Shown here: in pieces, positions 46,826-58,365 of the stretch
Numbering within the stretch: position 1 is the stretch's first letter
How the letters are laid out: each line of letters opens with the position of its first letter
Assembly: GCA_013396655.1 (NCBI GenBank)
Contig: WBMV01000451.1
Span: forward strand, 248,001-312,000
Direction of reading: 5' to 3'
DNA: 64,000 nt
DNA from: Campylorhamphus procurvoides
Taxonomy: Eukaryota; Chordata; Aves; Passeriformes; Dendrocolaptidae
Notes under the pieces: generated by a model
What the model saw: the letters and a program-made list of their open reading frames with translations, nothing else
What the model was told of the DNA's origin: nothing
Database searches by the model: none
Translations under genes and position numbers: made by a program

Positions 46826-49697
46826 TTGTCACAATGTGGTAAGAAGGATGCATAGTTAAGACTGTGGAACTGTTTTTTCAATGGAAATTCATGTTTAGAC
46901 TGGAAATATCAGAGTGGTATGAGAGTATATCATCTATCACCATATTCAGATATATATGAAGTAAGGCTGGTACACATTGGATTTCATATCACCTTTTTGG
47001 CAAAAAAGCTGAAAGACTAAAGTATTTTCATTAAAATTTTATTGTCACAAATATTTTCCTGTAATACAGTGTTTGATGTTTGACAAAGAAGACATGTTGC
47101 ATGGAAACCACCAAAAGTAAGAATTTTATGTCTAATGAAGATTCCTAACTTCTGAATCTTAGTGTCCTTCAGAATCTTACTAAAATATTTTTTGTCATTA
47201 AACTCCTATCCAAATCATAAAGGGTATCAAGATAAAAATAGGGAGGTTTATTTGTTAGCATATGTGTTGTGTAACTTTTTCTTTTTATCGGTTGCATTTT
47301 CTTCCCTGTACTTGAATTATTTTTTTTCCAGTAGACAGTAGATTTTCGTATCTAAGTCTGTGACTGTTTTGATAGAGACAACATACTGCAGTTTTCCAGA
47401 TTTTAATAGTATTTTTTAACTGAATAATAAATGACATTTTAAAAAAGGTAATACTTTTAATAAACCTTGATGCAGCATTTTCTGTGTGACTTCTGGATCT
47501 TGTTTTCAGTGTCTTTACTGTCTTCCCCTACATGTTTACTTCTTCATTGATTTAACAATGCTCCATTCAGTTTTGCTAGTTTATTAAATGGTGTGGTTAT
47601 AATCTCTATGGGATCAACATTTCATTCTGTTCATAGTTGCATAACAGTATGCGAGCATTTTCTTCTGTTGTGCTGTTGCCAGGAAGGCCTATTCCATGTT
47701 TGGTTATAATTGTCCACCTGGCAATGAAAATGCATGTATTTTTTGCATACAGTTTCTATTATTGCATTCCATACCTATCTGAAGGCAACATTTAAAACAT
47801 TAATATTCAACTGCAGAAAAGTGAAAACCTTTTTTTTTTTTTACTGGGCAACATTATAATTTCATTTTCTTGCTGTGGAGCTCCATTGCCTGTAGATGTC
47901 TATCCTGACGCTCTTCAGAACTTCAGCTTAGTTTATCTTTTTCCCCTTTGGCATGTTCTTAAAAATAACCATATATTAAAATAAAGTATTACAGAGGCCC
48001 TCAGCAAGATGAACTTTCTTCCATATAGAGTAAAAATTAGTATCAAACTACTTCCTTCAGAAATATGGGAAAACTATTTCTTCAATTCTGTTTGCTTCTA
48101 GTAATCTCCATTCCAATTCACTCATAGGTAGCAAAACAAAGACATTAGAAATCATACCACTCCTAGAGTCAAATTTACTTATAGCTTTGAGAACATGTGA
48201 AAGGTGTTCCTAGTAAATGGACTTTGATTTCTGAGCATGCCAGTATTATCTTTTTGTAAGCCTCAGTATACTGTTCAACACCAACACTCTATGTTCAAAT
48301 CAAATAAAAAGGTATTACTTTGCGATGACCGGAGATAATGGATAGTCTGCTATTAAGAATTATTGCTGTAAGAACTCATCGCTCTCTTGTCATTAGAGCA
48401 AGTGGTTTTCAGTGCAGTGTGGACAGCTCTCACATCAGTAAGTCTTCATACCAGTATGAATATATTTCTTCATTTCTTTATGCTCTGAGGCATTTCTGTT
48501 CATTTCTCATAAGTGACCACATAGATCATCTAACTCCTGCTTCTTAATATCCATAATCTGAGGGGCTGCTTAAACAGCTGACACAGTAGGTGATTTTTGT
48601 GGGTGGCCAGGAATGTGCTAGATAGACAACTATTTTAAACTGAATTGCAATATAGTAGATAGCCAATATTGAGGTACTGGGGTTCTCCTAGCCATTGCCA
48701 TAGATGAAAACAGATATGCAGCAGTAAGTTTTCGTGTCCAAGAAGTTGTAGACAATGCTTTTTTGTCATGTTTTTGTATGCTTTGATAATAAGATGCAAA
48801 TGTCCTGTGAAATAAACTGAACAAAGCACAATTGGTGTGACTTCCCATGTTTCTGACATATTTCTGTTCTGTTAAATACTTTATTCTGCACATTTTTTCT
48901 GTAATATCTTTGTCCATTTCTAGTTCTTGTGGTGATCTGGTAAATCTATAGATAGACACTAAACATGGCATCTCTGCATCCTCTATGCACGTGATAATGG
49001 ACAATATCATGGTCAAATTGTTTCAGGCTCTCAGTGATTTTTAAATTGCAAAATTTCTCAAATGTTTCTGGTTCTTTCATATACTTTCTCTAGTAATAAC
49101 GATTAACTAATATGTAAATACCACTGCAAAGGCACTGTACAAAATGATTTGTGATCCAGTCATCCTTTCTGCCACTCTTCTAATGTTTTCTGCCTTCATG
49201 GTATGTTATTTGAATGCATTTCTGAAGTGCATTAAACAGTAAGACTGGTATCTCTACAGTTCTCTATTCTGCCTTTTTTCTCCAGGTGGAAAAATTGTTT
49301 TCATTATTTAAAACCTATGTTTGCTTACTAGTTATTGATGACATGTTCCAAGAAGATTCCTTGTGTGTAAAGTGCCCAACAGCTTTTTAGGAATCTTCTT
49401 ACATGATATTCAAAGTGATTCTCAGGTCAAAGAAAGGAAGAAAAACTTTGTTAAAGATCCTCAGGCATTTGGAAGAGATTTATAAGTCACAATTTAAATT
49501 TTAAGCTATCAGGACCAAGCTAGTGCATGTGTGCTTTCTTCCCCGACCATCATATGTGTAACTATTGTAAACATCCAGGTGAAAGCCATGAACTGCCCAG
49601 GTGTTTGACTTGTATTTAAGACTTCAAAATAATTCAACGCTGAATTTTTTGCAAAGCCTTTGGTTCTTAATATCTTGAAGTCATGTAAAGAGAACAT
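46826..49697. other. Gene-free interval
   Basis: AT-rich sequence with T-tracts (for example near 47830). I see no exon, RNA gene or repeat here. Confidence 0.5.
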
Positions 49698-50312
49698 GTG
49701 TTTTCTAAGAGACTTCTTTTAATTTAGTGAGAAAGTAGGCGTTTTGGCAAAAGGTTCACAGGAATAACATACAATCAAGAAGCAACATTTCACTAAGGCA
49801 CCCAGCAAACACTAACCCACAACTTAGCATAATACAAGCCATTGGTTTTAAGTTACCCACAAGAGACTAAGGAAAGAGTAAAGGAAGAAAAGAGATTAAG
49901 AGAAGGAAGAAGGAGTAAAGAAATGTTGGAATAAGAGAACTGAATAGCTACCACCAAAGAATCCTATGAAACTCTGAGGCTGCCATGGCAATGGTAGGTC
50001 CCATGACCAAAGGCAAGATGGAGCCCCTGTGCACTTCTATTTATGTGCTTTGGCTTCCAGGTCCACCCCTCCCACCCCAGAGATCCTGTTTACTGATGAC
50101 TCAGTGCCCTCAGCCAGAGTGAGGGGTGGCTCCAGGGGGGTGGCGTGGGCAGGGTACCAGGTGGACCTTTTTGGATTGACAGGACAGCCGCATGTCTCCT
50201 GTGTGCTCAGCCATGGCTGCCATAGGGTGCATGCCTGGCCCTTCCCCCCCACACACAGTTCATTCCGACACAAGAAATAAAGCAGTGAGATTCAAATCCA
50301 GTCTCTCACAAT
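49698..50312 (-). mobile_element. Candidate LTR-like element (weak)
   Basis: On the minus strand, TGTGAGAGACTGG opens a block with a TATA-like CATAAATAG near 50045, a pyrimidine-rich stretch at about 49870-49925, and CTAAATTAAAAG near 49725, before a CACA end. This order resembles an LTR. No target duplication was found, and the ATTAAA lies unusually close to the end. Confidence 0.35.
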
Positions 50313-50319
50313 CATAAAT

Positions 50320-51890
50320 AACAAGACTTTAAATTTGACTGGAATATAGGGGAAGACTGCACAGAAAACAGGAGCAGGACATGATGTACTCCAGTAGGGC
50401 CAGTGGATAGATTTGTAGCAAGGTATATTACATTGATGTAGCTCAGATTGAAGATGATAATAAAGCAGTAACTGAAGCCATATTACTATTTTCATTCAAC
50501 AGGAATGAAGCCAGTCTTCTTGCCACCAAAAAGAAGCTTCACTTAAACGACACATATCAAAAATTGAGACCTAGTATTGGAAAAATCCCCAAGGCAAACA
50601 TGAGGTCCTTTTTGCGTTTGTGTAACACTTTTCTCTAGTTCTCAAGCTAGGAAAATGTTTCTAATATCCATTTATTTTTTAAGAGACTGCGTATGTTTGA
50701 TGTCTTCCAGCAGCCTCTTCTTCCACTTCATTGGATTTGCTAGCTATGTCTTCATGACAAAGAAAATGTGCTTGGGACTGTTTCAGTTCCATTTGGATGA
50801 TCACGCTGACAGACCAGCACGTGGTGACTGTAGAAGGACCCCTTTAAGAAAGCTAGTGAGTCTTGGCAGAGAACCACCAAACACAATACTGTCTAGTTTT
50901 AGTGTAGATCGTATCTGTCACGATTGTTAATTACCTCCTGCAGGGGTGACTTGTCTGGCCAGCAGTCACATCTAAGAGTAGAGCAGTATTTCAAGTTTGC
51001 ATTATCTAATGAGCTGGTAGGTAGCTTTGACTACTGTGGAAAGTAGTAATTTTCTCAAAGATTTCACAGAGTTACAGAATCAACCAGGCTGGAAAAGATC
51101 TCTGAGATTATCAAGTCTCTTCTTTCCTCACTCAAACATTCCTGTTATTACAAACATTTAAAAAATAATACCAAAACAGATACAGCAATTAGGTCAAAAT
51201 ACATACTACAAAAATTAGAGATAATACTTCTGTTTTTCCTAACATTACATGAAGGATATCCTGACCCTACTGAAATCGTTAAGAATTCTCTCACTGACTT
51301 TGCTGTAAACAGGACTCTACTAGTAGGTAGTATGTGAACTGCTTTTAATGGCAGATGATCTAGGATGATAAATGGGTGCAGCACTAGCATGGATCCAGTA
51401 ATTTTCCTGGTGAACTCAAAAGAGAGATACTGGGCAACATTCCTTTCATACCCATTTCCACTTTCTTTTAATATTTACTTTAAATAAGTGCATTGAGTCA
51501 TCGTAAAACAGTATCAGCTCAAATACCAGCACTATGCTGATTATGTGCAATTGTTTACCTTGTTTTCCATTACTACAGAGACGGCAGTTCCTGATGAGGT
51601 ACAGTTAGTAGAAACTAATGCCAGATGAAGCAAATGCAGCTCTGGCCAAGGCATTGTTTGCACTTTGTGTTGAAGACACAAAGTCCTAAGTCACTTCCTT
51701 TCTTAATCACAGTGTTGCAGAGCCTCTGGGCCTCCTTGGACTGTTTACTTTGCAGTCAGGGAGTACTAATATTTCAAAATTTTGGTCATTTGTCATATAT
51801 ATTTTTTGACATTTTTCTTATCCTTTCTGAGAGCCTAGGTTTCTGCCTGCTTCTCTGTGGCATGTGTGGCTGTGATCTAATAGATCGTAG
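50320..51890. other. Gene-free interval
   Basis: Nothing recognised except a short CR1 terminus at 51061-51125. Confidence 0.5.
51061..51125 (-). mobile_element. CR1 3' terminal fragment, antisense
   Basis: ACAGAATCAACCAGGCTGGA AAAGATCTCTGAGATTATCA is the reverse complement of the CR1 3' terminus. Only about 65 bp remain. Confidence 0.75.
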
Positions 51891-52313
51891 AATATTTTGG
51901 GTTGGGAGGCACCTTTAAGGTCATGTAGTCCAACTGCCTGCAATGAGCAGAGACACCTTCAACTAGATCAGGTTTGTCAGAGCCCCATCCAGCCTGACCT
52001 TGAGTGTTGCCAGGGATGGGGCATGTACCACCTCTCTGGATAATGTGTTCCAGTGTTTCACCACTGTCATTGTAAAAAAATGTCTTCCTTGTATCTAGTC
52101 TGAATCTACCCTCTTTCAGTTTAAAACCATTATCCCTTTTCCTATAACTACAGGTCTAAAAAGACTGTTCTCATCTTTCTTATAAGCACTCTTTTGGTAT
52201 TGAAAAGCTGCAAGGAGCAGTCTTCACAACTCGAGCTCTCTTAATCTTTCCTCATAAGAGATGTATTCTATCCCTCTGATTACTTTCACGGCCCTCCTCT
52301 GGACTTCCTTCAA

Positions 52314-52907
52314 CTGTTCCACGTCTTTCCTGAAGATTCCAGAGATGGATGTAGTGCTTCAAGTGGACTCTCACCGGAGCTGAGTAGAGGGGTAGAATCA
52401 CCTCCCTCAACCTGCTGGCCATGCTTCTTTTTATGTAGCCCAGAATACAGCTTGCTTTCTGGACCACAAGCACATAATGCTGTTTCATCACCACCTTTTT
52501 GCATCCACCAGCACCCTCACGTGCTTCTCAGCAAGGCTGCTCTCAATTTGCTCATACTCCAACCTGTATTGATACCAGAGATTGCCCTGACCCAGGTGAA
52601 GGACTTTTCACTTGACCTTGTTGAACCTCATGGGTTTCACGTGGGCTCACTTTTTGAGCTTTTCCAAGTCCCTCTGGATGGCATCCCATCCCTCAGGCAA
52701 GTCAACCTCACCACTTAGCTTGGTGTTGTCTGCAATCCTGCTGAAGGTGCATTTTATCCCACTGTCTAGGTCACTGATGAAGAACTAAATGGTACTGGTA
52801 TTAATACAGACCCCTGAGGGACACCACTCATCACTGATCTCCATCCTGACATTGAGACATTGACCATACTGTCTAGATGCAAGTATCCAACCAATTCTTT
52901 ATCCACT
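52314..52907. repeat. Perfect 594-bp direct repeat, copy 1
   Basis: As far as I can read, base for base identical to 52909-53502, with an offset of 595. The two copies are separated only by one N. Probable assembly artefact. Confidence 0.92.
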
Positions 52908-52908
52908 N

Positions 52909-53502
52909 CTGTTCCACGTCTTTCCTGAAGATTCCAGAGATGGATGTAGTGCTTCAAGTGGACTCTCACCGGAGCTGAGTAGAGGGGTAGAATCACCTCC
53001 CTCAACCTGCTGGCCATGCTTCTTTTTATGTAGCCCAGAATACAGCTTGCTTTCTGGACCACAAGCACATAATGCTGTTTCATCACCACCTTTTTGCATC
53101 CACCAGCACCCTCACGTGCTTCTCAGCAAGGCTGCTCTCAATTTGCTCATACTCCAACCTGTATTGATACCAGAGATTGCCCTGACCCAGGTGAAGGACT
53201 TTTCACTTGACCTTGTTGAACCTCATGGGTTTCACGTGGGCTCACTTTTTGAGCTTTTCCAAGTCCCTCTGGATGGCATCCCATCCCTCAGGCAAGTCAA
53301 CCTCACCACTTAGCTTGGTGTTGTCTGCAATCCTGCTGAAGGTGCATTTTATCCCACTGTCTAGGTCACTGATGAAGAACTAAATGGTACTGGTATTAAT
53401 ACAGACCCCTGAGGGACACCACTCATCACTGATCTCCATCCTGACATTGAGACATTGACCATACTGTCTAGATGCAAGTATCCAACCAATTCTTTATCCA
53501 CT
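52909..53502. repeat. Perfect 594-bp direct repeat, copy 2
   Basis: Second copy. Translations of both copies are identical wherever compared. Unique sequence resumes at AAGTACCAGG. Confidence 0.92.
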
Positions 53503-53505
53503 AAG

Positions 53506-55445
53506 TACCAGGTTGCTTCTCATGGCTCCTTGTATGCTTCTCATTGCTGTTTTTTGCTTACCCAAATTTCCAAAGTTAAGAAAATTTAAAAACAAATAAC
53601 TGCCTTTAGATAATTCCACTTTTTGATATATGCATCATGAGGACAGCTAAGACCTTCTGAGAGATGTCTTTGGGTGGAAGAATGGGAAGACCTGGGACAC
53701 AGAGTTTCTCCTACTCATGGGGTGCTACTTGCTGGAGAGGAGTTCAGTCAGACAGGCTTTTCTCCTGAGTCATGCACAAGTGACAACCAGGTTCTACCCA
53801 TGAATTATTATTTAGTAATAGTAGCAGGAAAACATATGAAGTTTTATGCCAGAAAGGTTCCATGATGCCAGTTAGGGATTTTATTGATAATGGTTTGTGG
53901 AAAGCATTCTGAGATAGAGCAGAATAAAACTCTAAGATAGATCCTTACTCTACAGTGCTTAGTTTAAATAGGCAGAAAATGTGGAAGATAGTTTAGAGAA
54001 AGACTTGTAGTGAAACCTGAGTAGTTGCATTTTTCCCTTCTAGCATTTAAGACTGCTCTGTTAGTGCTCATCTTCTTGCACTTACTTCCCAGCAGAATAA
54101 GGCCACCACAGATATATTCTGTATTTCAGCATATGATGAAGGTCTCCAGTACTCCATTTGAGTTCCAAAAGTTTCAACATGGCACTCACTGCTCTGACAA
54201 ATGGAAGGAAATTCAATAAACAAACAAAGGACATTTTGAGTGTACTGTACCTCCTTACTTGTTCTCTCAGGCATTTATACAAAGTGCCTGTCCATTTTCA
54301 ATAGATTTCCAGCTGCTAAATAAATTATTACATTTATCATTGTAAGGGGTTTTTTTTTCATAACTATGCTTTTTCACAGTGCATTAGAGTGAGATAAAAA
54401 TAACAGGCACTTGCCACAGGCTGTTCTTTGGCCATTGAAAAAATGTCTATTTGCATAATAGATACTGCATATCCCTATAAATGAAGAGAAGAAGCTTTAA
54501 GGGAAGGTCACAAAACTTGGTCTACTCATCACTTGTTCAAAATTAAAAACCTGATAGCAAAAACTCAACTCTCCAGGCATAGCAGTATATATGATTCTCT
54601 TATGAATTATCTTCAGACTATGATTAGCTTTCTCATGTTTAATATTGGTATGTTTGATTAGTTTCAGTGAGATTATAGTTCTGATTCACCAAGTGCTACC
54701 ATTTGGACAGTCACATTGAAGTTGCTAGCAAGTGTAGGTCCCTTGTTTTCCTGGAGTTTGATCCAATGCTTGAACAAGTCATGCTTTGCACAAGACACCT
54801 GCATGTGTCTGCTTCGCAACATTAGACTTGCTTCTCATTTATGCTAGTGCAATTTCTGGTTTGCCATAACCTCTGTCGAGACACTCTGCACAGCAGGCAG
54901 TGCCTCATAGTATTCCCTGCCCTGGCTCCATTTCTGTTCCCCTAGCTCAATCTGTTATATATGACAGTGCATGATCAGATGTCAGAGTCCTTTTATTGTA
55001 CTAGATGACATACTCCAATATCAAGTATATACAGATTTGAAAATAAAGTAATTGAATTGTTTGAATTACCACACTATGCTTGAGCTTAAGAGCAAGCTTC
55101 TGCCAAGATGCAAAAAGTATTTCTGTCAAAATGCAAAATTTTGATGCCACACCTATTTTTGTTATAACAGAAATAGACTAAGACACAGTGAATTAATCTA
55201 ACAACACAGTAAAGCTTTCCTTTTTTTTTTTTTTCTTTTTTTACAGAGGCAATGTATTGTTATACTGCAGTTATACAAAGTACAGTTGTTCACTGCACTT
55301 TGGAAGAACATTGTGCAATACAGTGTGTTGAAAACATGACTGTTTTTTTTTCCTGTGTTTTTTCACAAGGTTAAGAAATTACCACTCATTATTTTTAGTC
55401 AAATTTTTCTGTAGTATTGAATAAACCTCCAAATATTTAGTATTG
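53506..55445. other. Gene-free interval
   Basis: AT-rich, with a T-tract near 55219-55240. No gene or repeat recognised. Confidence 0.5.
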
Positions 55446-55449
55446 AATA

Positions 55450-56150
55450 AAACTCCAGACTGAACAACCCCAGCATTTTCTGCCTGTCTTCATAGGAGAG
55501 GTCCAGCCCTGTCATTATCTTCCTGGCCTTCCTCTGGACTCATTCCAACAGGTCTCTGTCCTTCTTATGTTGCAGGCCTCAGGGCTGGACACAGTTCTCC
55601 AGGTGGGGCCTCATGATAGTGGAGTAGGGGAGGGGAATCACCATCCTTGACCTGCTGGCCATGCTGCTTTTGATGCAGCCCAGGACACATTTGCCCTTGT
55701 GGTCTCTGAACGTTCATTGTCGGGTCATGTTGAGCTTCTTGTTCACCAACACCTCTAAGTCTTTCTTTCTGGGACTATTCTCAGTTCATTCTCTGCTCAG
55801 CCTGTACCTGTGTTTAGGATTGCCCTGACCCAGGTGCAGGGCCTTGCACTTGGCCTTGTTGAACTTCATGAGGTTTGCACAGGCCTATCTTGCCTGTCCA
55901 GGTCCCTTTGGATGGCATCTCTTCCCTCCAGCATGTCAACCACAACACACAGATTAGTTTCATTGGCAAACTTGCTGAGGGTCCACTCTGTGCCATGTTG
56001 CCAACAAAGATGTTAAACAGTGCCTGTTCCAGTACCAGCCACTGAGAGGTTCCTCATCACTAATCTACGCTTGGACTTCAAGCCATTGACCGCACCTCTT
56101 TGAGTGCCACCGTTCAGCCTATTCCTTATCCACTGGGTCGTCCATCCATC
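55450..56150 (-). mobile_element. CR1 LINE 3' portion, antisense
   Basis: Contains GCCTTCCTCTGGACTCATTC, CTCCAGGTGGGGCCTCATGA, GACCTGCTGGCCATGCTGCT and CCAGGTGCAGGGCCTTGCAC, all reverse-complement CR1 reverse transcriptase 3' sequence. The extreme 3' terminus is missing or decayed. Confidence 0.92.
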
Positions 56151-57342
56151 ACGAGTTCAGCAAAATTAGAGCATATTTTGTTCTCTGAAAGACCTTCTGT
56201 TGCCACTTATTATTTTGATCTTTTGTCTTCCAGCTCAGTTCTTTTCTTTTGAAGTCTTCTTTTACTATTGCAACCAACTTGGACAATGTGGTTAAGTAGT
56301 ATCTGTGGAAGACTGAACTAAGATTCCACTTTTTCTTAATTTGTGTTTTCTCTAATTCTGTACATGGAACTATCAAAGGAGCTGAAAGCTGATTTTTTGT
56401 TTTTGTGCCTAGCGCTGAAGCCACATGTTGTTCTACTAGCTGAAAGGATCCATATGGACAGCAGATGCACTTAAAAGGTATTTAATTAGTGGTGTAAATT
56501 CACCTCACTTGAAGTTCTTCTTTAGTGATTTCCTCTAAGTTAGGTGTCTACTGCCTCTCTTTTTAACATCCATATGAATTATTTAAAGTAGACTCATGCT
56601 TACTTGGAGTAAAGTTGGTCTGGATGAAAACAGAAGTAAGTACTTTATTTAAGTATAAGGTTTATCATTGAACTCTGATCTTCAAAACTGTCAGTACAAC
56701 TTCTGCTTTAACCTTGATAAGCCTTATATCATTTGACTCTAGGACTAAAGTTCTGTTTGACAGTATGTACAAGGTCACATAAAGTTCTGGTTCTCACACT
56801 TCTTTTTTGTTCCAAGTTTCACTAGTATTGCAAAATTAGATATATGTATTGAATTCTGCTCAAAATTTTATTTTTGTGATTTAACCTATCAACAATGATA
56901 CAGCTATCCCTTAACTTCCTCTTGATAAACTAAAACTTGCTTGACAAGAATCAAAAATTACATATTAATCATCCATATCCCAAGACTCCACTGACAATTT
57001 TTATCTAAAGCGTCATTTATATTTGTTAAAATCTATATCCAAGCAACTTTTCCACTTTTTTTTTGCCTTAATGTGTGTGTACGTGTCTGTGTGTTTGTTC
57101 TATCACCCCATTTGTTTCATGTTTTAATGTGCTGCTTTCTCTTCTTTTGGATGGTAAGAAGTGAGTTGGAGATGCAGACAAAGAATAGGTCTGAAGTAGA
57201 ATAGCTAAGATGGGTTTCTATAACCATGACTGAGAAATTTCAAACTGGGAAGTCTTTTGTTCCAAGGGTGTTTCTGCAAGTGTACTGGATCTGGCCCAGA
57301 AGTAAGTTGACTTTCTTCATAGCAGCAAAATTGTACTGTATG
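56151..57342. other. Gene-free interval
   Basis: Nothing recognised beyond a GT-rich stretch near 57070-57100. Confidence 0.5.
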
Positions 57343-57843
57343 TGTTTTGGGTTTGTGGCTAAAACAGTGTTGAAAACTTCCTAGTGTTTGGACTATTGCT
57401 CAGCAGTGCTCGCCCAAGGTCAGAGCTCTCTTTCCCACTCTGCCCACACTCCCATACCAGGAAGCAGGCAAGAATCTGAGAGAGAAAAGAGCCAGAACAG
57501 CTGACCCCATACAATATATAATGTCATGCCCACCAATAAAACTGAGTAGAGTAAAAGGGTGAGATAACACTTGGTTTCAGACCTGTTTATCAGAGACTGA
57601 TGGTCTGTCTTGCTCATGGGCCTTGGTGAGTGATTGCTTTAACATAATTTTTTAATCCTCACTTATTACATTTTATAATTATAATTTTTTGTTTTCTTGA
57701 CTTATTAAGTCATCTTTTTCTTACTCACTAGTTTTCTCTCTATTTCTCATATTTTCTCTCCTGTCCTATGGGGGAATGGGCAGGGGGAAGTGAGCTAGCA
57801 GCTGTGTGAGTGCTTACCTGCTGGATGTGATCAACACACAACA
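57343..57843 (+). mobile_element. Solo LTR, avian ERVL type, decayed
   Basis: TGTTTTGGGTTTGTGGCTAA opens a block matching from memory a common bird ERVL LTR. It includes GCCAGAACAGCTGACCCCAT, AATGTCATGCCCACCAATAA, the TGATTGCTTTAACAT segment, CCTATGGGGGAATGGGCAGG and a TCAACACACAACA end. The poly(A)-like AATAAA near 57535 gives plus orientation. Target duplications are not recognisable, so it is older than the 36-kb LTR. Confidence 0.78.
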
Positions 57844-57959
57844 GCAGGACTGAAGAAAAATACATTAGGAGCACAATCCCTGAGTAATGGGGTTTTGAGG
57901 TTTGAGGGAATGAGGCACTTTTTCCAAGCAGCAAGCCTGGGAAAAGGCAGTTGTGCAAC

Positions 57960-58365
57960 CACAGATGAAAGGAGTGGGAGGACAGACTGAGAGAGCTGGG
58001 AGTGTTTAACCTTGAGAAGAGGAGGCTCAGGGAGAGTATCTGATCATTGTGTCTAAGAGCCTGATAGGAGGAGTGAAAATTAAGCCAGACTCTTCTCAGT
58101 GCTGTCCAGTGAGAGAACAAGAGGCAGTAGGCACTGAAATACAGGAAGTTCCATGTAATTTATTAAAAAACCTTTTTTTCTGTGAAGATGGTTGAACATT
58201 GGAAGAGGTTGCCCAGAGGAGCTGTCTACAGGAGAGTCTACAACCTTGATTATCCTTGGATATCCAATATGACACAACCATGCTCTGAGCAGAAAGCTGG
58301 ACTAAAAGATCTCCAGATGTCCCTTCCAGCCTCAGCTATGTTGCAGTTCTGTGAAATTTCATGGG
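57960..58365 (+). mobile_element. CR1 LINE 3' end, sense
   Basis: Includes TTGAGAAGAGGAGGCTCAGG, a GGTTGCCCAGAGGAGCTGT segment and a decayed terminus with AAAAGATCTCCAGATGTCCC TTCCAGCC. It lies just after the ERVL-type LTR in the same orientation. Confidence 0.85.

Larger units (their letters stand above)
51893..53505 (-). mobile_element. CR1 LINE 3' portion, antisense, containing a 594-bp duplication
   Basis: Begins with the reverse-complement CR1 terminus (GATCGTAGAATATTTTGGGT) and extends into the reverse transcriptase C-terminal coding region. On the minus strand peptides such as SGVPQGSVL and ASRLREVILPLYSAPVRVHL are visible. Its inner part is present twice, split by an N at 52908. Without the duplication the element would be about 1.0 kb. 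Confidence 0.93.

Noticed and set aside
50029..50280. Peptide ILFTDDSV...WAGYQV resembling a retroviral RNase H start
   Set aside because: The similarity is a few residues only, without the other acidic catalytic residues, and the opposite strand looks like an LTR.
52452..53313. Two identical 88-codon plus-strand frames
   Set aside because: They are the antisense of CR1 reverse transcriptase sequence inside the duplicated block, not genes.
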